The position numbers were made by a program, and so were the translations under genes. From Thermoleophilia bacterium (GTDB lineage: Bacteria > Actinomycetota > Thermoleophilia > Gaiellales > Gaiellaceae), in the NCBI GenBank assembly GCA_013362295.1, contig JABFWJ010000086.1, forward strand, positions 1 to 6,371: a DNA stretch of 6,371 nucleotides. Reading direction: 5' to 3'. The notes below the pieces were generated by a model. That model ran no database searches. It was given only the letters and a program-made list of their open reading frames with translations, and had not been told where the DNA came from. Positions 1 through 6,371 of this stretch are shown here, piece by piece; the stretch's first letter is position 1; each line of letters begins with the position of its first letter.

Positions 1-3549
<3,549 letters not shown>

Positions 3550-3584
3550 GGCCGCCCACCCCCTCGGCTATCCTGGCCGTCGCA

Positions 3585-3603
3585 GGCGCCCTCGGCGGGC
3601 GCC
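3585..3603 (+). terminator. G+C-rich hairpin in the metH-LCP gap (possible weak terminator or 5'-UTR stem)
   Basis: GGCGCCC at 3585-3591 pairs perfectly with GGGCGCC at 3597-3603 around the five-base loop TCGGC, making a 7-bp all-G/C stem. It lies 35 bases after the metH stop and 12 bases before the LCP start codon. No U-run follows directly (GTCCCTGTTTCT comes next), so it is a poor classical intrinsic terminator, although high-G+C actinobacteria are reported to use stems without a U-tail. It could instead be a leader stem affecting translation of the LCP gene. The structure is seen in the sequence; its function is inference, and a 7-bp G/C stem can occur by chance in DNA this rich in G+C. 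Confidence 0.3.
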
Positions 3604-3615
3604 GTCCCTGTTTCT

Positions 3616-5559
3616 ATGAGGACGACACTGAAGAGAGGCGTCGGGCGAGGCGCCGGAGCAAACGGGAACGGCAGAGCCGTCTTCCCGCCCGGCACGATCA
3701 GCGCGGTCACCCGCTACCGGCAGCCGCCGCCGCCGGCCGCCACGGGCCTCGGGCTCTTCCGGCGCATCCTCCTGATCACCTTCCTCGCCGTCTCCGCGCT
3801 GGCGCTCGGCGGCGTCGGCGGCGGGTATCTCTACACCCACCAGTTCGTCCGCGAGCTCCAGGCGCACACCCCGGCGGTCGTCAAGGCGGCGAAAGCCCTC
3901 GACCTGCCGGTCGCGAACCGGGCCGCGGTCGCGCTCGTGCTCGGCTACGACCACCGCCGCGGCAAGGAGTCGGATCACCCGTCGCTCTCGGACACGCTCA
4001 TGCTGATCCGGGCCGATCCGGAGACGAAGACGATCTCTCTCCTCTCGTTCCCGCGTGACCTCGACGTCCCGATCTACTGCGGGCCGACGGCGATCACCAC
4101 CGACCGGATCAACTCCGCCTACCGCCGCTGCGGGCCGAAGGGCAGCCTGCTGACGATCCAGAAGCTGACCGGCCTCCCGGTCAACTACCTGATCACGGTC
4201 AACTTCCACGGCTTCAAGGAGGTCGTGGACAAGCTGGGCGGGATCTGGATGGACGTCGACCGGCGCTACTACAACAAGAACACCGGCGCCTACTACAACA
4301 ACTTCGCGAACATCAACCTGCAGCCGGGCTACCAGCGGCTGAGCGGCCAGGAGGCACTCGACTTCGTCCGCTTCCGTCACACCGACTCCGACCTGACGCG
4401 GAACGCGCGGCAGCAGGAATTCGTGCGCGCGTTCAAGGAGCAGGTCGCCCACAGTTTCTCCTTCACGAGCATCCCGAGCCTCGTGCACACGATCACCCAG
4501 AACATCGAGGTCGGCGAGGGCGGGCACTCACTCACCCTCGACCAGGTCGTCTCCTACGCGCTCTTCGCGCGCGGCCTGCCGGGCGGGCACCTGTTCCAGG
4601 AGAAGATCGAGAACGTCCAGTGCGGGATCGAGTGCAGCGCGTCGACGAGCGACATTCAGGCGGCCGTCCAACGCTTTGCGAACCCGGATGTGCAAGCGCC
4701 GACGCAGGCGAACGCGGCCGCCCTCGGGCAGAAGATCAGACAGAAGACGCCGCCTCCATCATCGGTCACGGTCACGGTGCTGAACGGAAACGGCGTCGCC
4801 GGGGCGGCCGCGAACGCGTCGTACCTGCTCGGCCAGCGCGGGTACAGGACGTTGATCCCGCCGAACGGCCTCGGCGCGAATGCGCCGGCGACCTTCCACT
4901 CGAAGATCTACTACGACCCGAAGCAGAAGCGCGCCAGGGCGGCGGCGGTCGCGCTGCAGAACCTGCTGCAGCCCGCCGACGTCGCAGCGCTCCCGCGCAG
5001 CCCGAAGCTGCGCGCGCTCGACCCGGGCTCGATGCTGATGGTCGTGCTCGGCCAGACGTTCCACGGGGACATCGCCCCGCTGCCGGCGCGGATCGTGCCG
5101 ACGCATCAACAGGCGAACGTCCGCTACGACGCCGGCTCCGCCGAGCTCCTGCGGCCGTACGTGAAGAAGGTGCCGTTCAAGCTGATGGTGCCCACGGTGC
5201 TGGAGCGCAGCTCGAGCCTCGACACGCTCCCCGGGGACAAGCCGCTCGCCTACTACTGGATGGACGAGACGCGCAAGAACAAGGGCATCCGGCTCGTCTT
5301 CCGCAACGGCGCCAACGAGTTCTGGGGCGTCCAGGAGACCGACTTCACCGGCGCGCCCGCGCTCGGCGACCGCAGCTTCCACCGGATCCTCGGCGGCCGC
5401 GCGTTCGACCTCTACTACTCGGGCACGCACCTGCACATGGTCGTGCTGCGCCAGAACGGCTCGACCTACTGGGTGGTGAACACGCTGCTCGACTCGCTCA
5501 GCAACGAGACGATGCTCGCGATCGCCAAGGGACTCAAACCCCTAACAAGCATTCACTAG
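3616..5559 (+). CDS. LCP (LytR-CpsA-Psr) family cell-wall glycopolymer ligase with LytR_C domain and C-terminal extension
   Basis: LCP enzymes work on the outer face of the membrane, transferring lipid-pyrophosphate-linked glycopolymers (teichoic acid-like polymers, capsule, arabinogalactan) to peptidoglycan. The 647-residue protein has a basic, Gly/Pro-rich cytoplasmic tail (1-48, with a PPPP run), one hydrophobic segment (about 50-72) and then an extracytoplasmic region. The LCP domain (about 120-280) shows LSDTLML (Asp126), LSFPRDLDVPI (Arg147, Asp148), DRINSAY and FVRFRHTDSDLTRNARQQ (Arg252, Arg254, Arg262, Arg265). These are the Asp/Arg positions that bind Mg2+ and pyrophosphate in the family. 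A LytR_C domain follows (about 383-480, beginning VTVTVLNGNGVAGAAA). Residues about 501-647 are an additional module beyond the usual end. Cys155, Cys172, Cys336 and Cys340 are all extracytoplasmic and might form disulfides. ATG 3616 is the first in-frame start after metH; no Shine-Dalgarno motif precedes it, but later starts would remove the membrane anchor. The polymer substrate cannot be read from sequence. Confidence 0.93.
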   Translation: MRTTLKRGVGRGAGANGNGRAVFPPGTISAVTRYRQPPPPAATGLGLFRRILLITFLAVSALALGGVGGGYLYTHQFVRELQAHTPAVVKAAKALDLPVANRAAVALVLGYDHRRGKESDHPSLSDTLMLIRADPETKTISLLSFPRDLDVPIYCGPTAITTDRINSAYRRCGPKGSLLTIQKLTGLPVNYLITVNFHGFKEVVDKLGGIWMDVDRRYYNKNTGAYYNNFANINLQPGYQRLSGQEALDFVRFRHTDSDLTRNARQQEFVRAFKEQVAHSFSFTSIPSLVHTITQNIEVGEGGHSLTLDQVVSYALFARGLPGGHLFQEKIENVQCGIECSASTSDIQAAVQRFANPDVQAPTQANAAALGQKIRQKTPPPSSVTVTVLNGNGVAGAAANASYLLGQRGYRTLIPPNGLGANAPATFHSKIYYDPKQKRARAAAVALQNLLQPADVAALPRSPKLRALDPGSMLMVVLGQTFHGDIAPLPARIVPTHQQANVRYDAGSAELLRPYVKKVPFKLMVPTVLERSSSLDTLPGDKPLAYYWMDETRKNKGIRLVFRNGANEFWGVQETDFTGAPALGDRSFHRILGGRAFDLYYSGTHLHMVVLRQNGSTYWVVNTLLDSLSNETMLAIAKGLKPLTSIH

Positions 5560-5571
5560 GCTGCGCGCGCG

Positions 5572-6371
5572 ATGAGCAAGGTGGGCATCTTCGGCGCCGG
5601 TTGGGTCGGTCTTGTCACCGGCGCCTGCTTCGCGGAGCTGGGGCACGAGGTCGTGATTCGCGACGTCGTTCCCGAGAAGATCGAGGCCCTGCAGCAGGGT
5701 CGTGTCCCCTTCCACGAGCGGGACGTGCCCGCGCTGCTGGAGCGCAACTCGGCACGGCTCTCGTACACCCTCGACGTCGACGACGTCGCCGACTGCGAGT
5801 TTCTCTTCATCTGCGTCGACACCCCGCCGACGTACTCGGGCGACGCCGACCTCTCGCGCGTCTGGACGGTCGTCGACGAGCTGCCCGAGCTCACCGGCCG
5901 TCCCGTGCTCGTGATGAAGTCGACGGTCCCGGTGGGAACGGGTGAAAAGGTGCGCGCCGGCCTCGACGAGCGCGGCCTCGAGCACGTCGGCTACGCGTCG
6001 AACCCCGAGTTCCTGTCGGAGGGGCGTGCCGTCGAGGACTTCATGCAGCCGGACCGGATCGTCGTCGGGGCATTCGAAGCCGAGGACGCCGACTCCGTCG
6101 CGGGGTTGTACGCGGCGATCGAGGCCCCTGTCGTGCACAGCGACGTGAACTCGGCCGAGATGATCAAGCTCGCCGCGAACGCGTTCCTGATGACGCGCAT
6201 CTCGTTCATCAACGAGATTGCCAACGTCTGCGAGGCGACGGGCGCAGACGTCGTGAAGGTCGCGGAGGGTGTCGGGCTCGACAAGCGTCTCGGCCCGCAC
6301 TTCCTGAGGGCGGGAATCGGCTACGGCGGCTCCTGCTTCCCGAAGGACTCGCTCGCGCTGAAGCAGCTCGC
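5572..6371 (+). CDS. ugd: UDP-glucose 6-dehydrogenase family protein, 3'-partial
   Basis: This enzyme oxidises UDP-glucose twice with NAD+ to UDP-glucuronate, a cytoplasmic precursor for acidic surface polysaccharides. The frame is open to the window edge, so only 266 complete codons are present of a family usually about 430-450 residues long. The N-terminal Rossmann domain starts with KVGIFGAGWVGLVTGACFAELGH and has an acidic residue ending strand 2 (VIRD). FICVDTPPT and VMKSTVPVGT follow, then NPEFLSEGRAVEDF and PDRIVVG. The dimer-helix region has SAEMIKLAANAFL and ISFINEIANVCE. The catalytic motif GYGGSCFPKD places the nucleophile Cys at residue 255, 15 codons before the edge. SCFPKD favours UDP-glucose dehydrogenase over GDP-mannose dehydrogenase (usually SCLPKD), but exact substrate is inferred. 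The UDP-sugar-binding C-terminal domain is outside the window. ATG 5572 is the first possible start after the LCP stop, 12 bases away. The only ribosome-binding candidate is AGG at 5558-5560, overlapping that stop. The spacing suggests cotranscription with the LCP gene. Confidence 0.93.
   Translation, partial: MSKVGIFGAGWVGLVTGACFAELGHEVVIRDVVPEKIEALQQGRVPFHERDVPALLERNSARLSYTLDVDDVADCEFLFICVDTPPTYSGDADLSRVWTVVDELPELTGRPVLVMKSTVPVGTGEKVRAGLDERGLEHVGYASNPEFLSEGRAVEDFMQPDRIVVGAFEAEDADSVAGLYAAIEAPVVHSDVNSAEMIKLAANAFLMTRISFINEIANVCEATGADVVKVAEGVGLDKRLGPHFLRAGIGYGGSCFPKDSLALKQL

Noticed and set aside
3569..3574. TATCCT as a -10 promoter element for the LCP gene
   Set aside because: It fits TAnnnT and lies 41 bases before the ATG, but no -35-like hexamer is found about 17 bases upstream (the region is the metH stop, GTAGGG). 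One hexamer match is too weak to annotate.
3568..4527. 319-codon minus-strand open frame opposite the LCP gene
   Set aside because: It has no recognisable motif and is rich in Arg, Asp, Glu and Val, as expected for an antisense shadow of the LCP domain.
4767..4778. Short GGTCAC tandem repeat
   Set aside because: It simply encodes alternating Val-Thr residues of the first LytR_C beta-strand; only about two copies are present.
4620..5945. 441-codon + strand frame spanning the LCP end and the dehydrogenase start
   Set aside because: It is out of frame with both recognised genes, and the Arg/Ala/Gly-rich translation has no domain features.
5542..6300. 252-codon minus-strand open frame opposite the dehydrogenase
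   Set aside because: The + strand here encodes clear UDP-glucose dehydrogenase motifs; the antisense product resembles no family.

Overview
The window is compact, very G+C-rich bacterial DNA. Codon third positions are overwhelmingly G or C, and long stop-free shadow frames lie opposite and alongside the real genes. Gene content and style suggest a high-G+C actinobacterium: a cobalamin-dependent methionine synthase, a membrane-anchored LytR-CpsA-Psr (LCP) protein with a LytR_C domain, and a UDP-glucose dehydrogenase. A deep-branching group such as Thermoleophilia is possible, but that placement is inference and no marker here settles it.

The layout is three genes, all on the + strand. (1) Positions 1-3549 hold metH, open at its 5' edge by probably only a few codons and otherwise complete, with all four functional modules. 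(2) A 66-base gap (3550-3615) contains a perfect 7-bp G+C hairpin. (3) Positions 3616-5559 hold a complete 647-residue LCP-family protein: basic cytoplasmic tail, one membrane segment, LCP catalytic domain, LytR_C domain and an extra C-terminal module of about 145 residues. (4) After 12 bases, positions 5572-6371 hold the first 266 codons of a UDP-glucose 6-dehydrogenase, which runs off the 3' edge just past its catalytic cysteine.

metH is a housekeeping gene of one-carbon and methionine metabolism and looks functionally separate from what follows. The LCP protein and UDP-glucose dehydrogenase are tightly spaced and fit together. The dehydrogenase supplies UDP-glucuronate for a surface polymer, and LCP enzymes attach lipid-linked glycopolymers to the cell wall. 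The right-hand part may therefore be the edge of an envelope or exopolysaccharide locus continuing beyond the window.

I see no mobile element, RNA gene, CRISPR array or pseudogene. I also see no convincing sign of an undescribed system. The most distinctive item is the C-terminal extension of the LCP protein.
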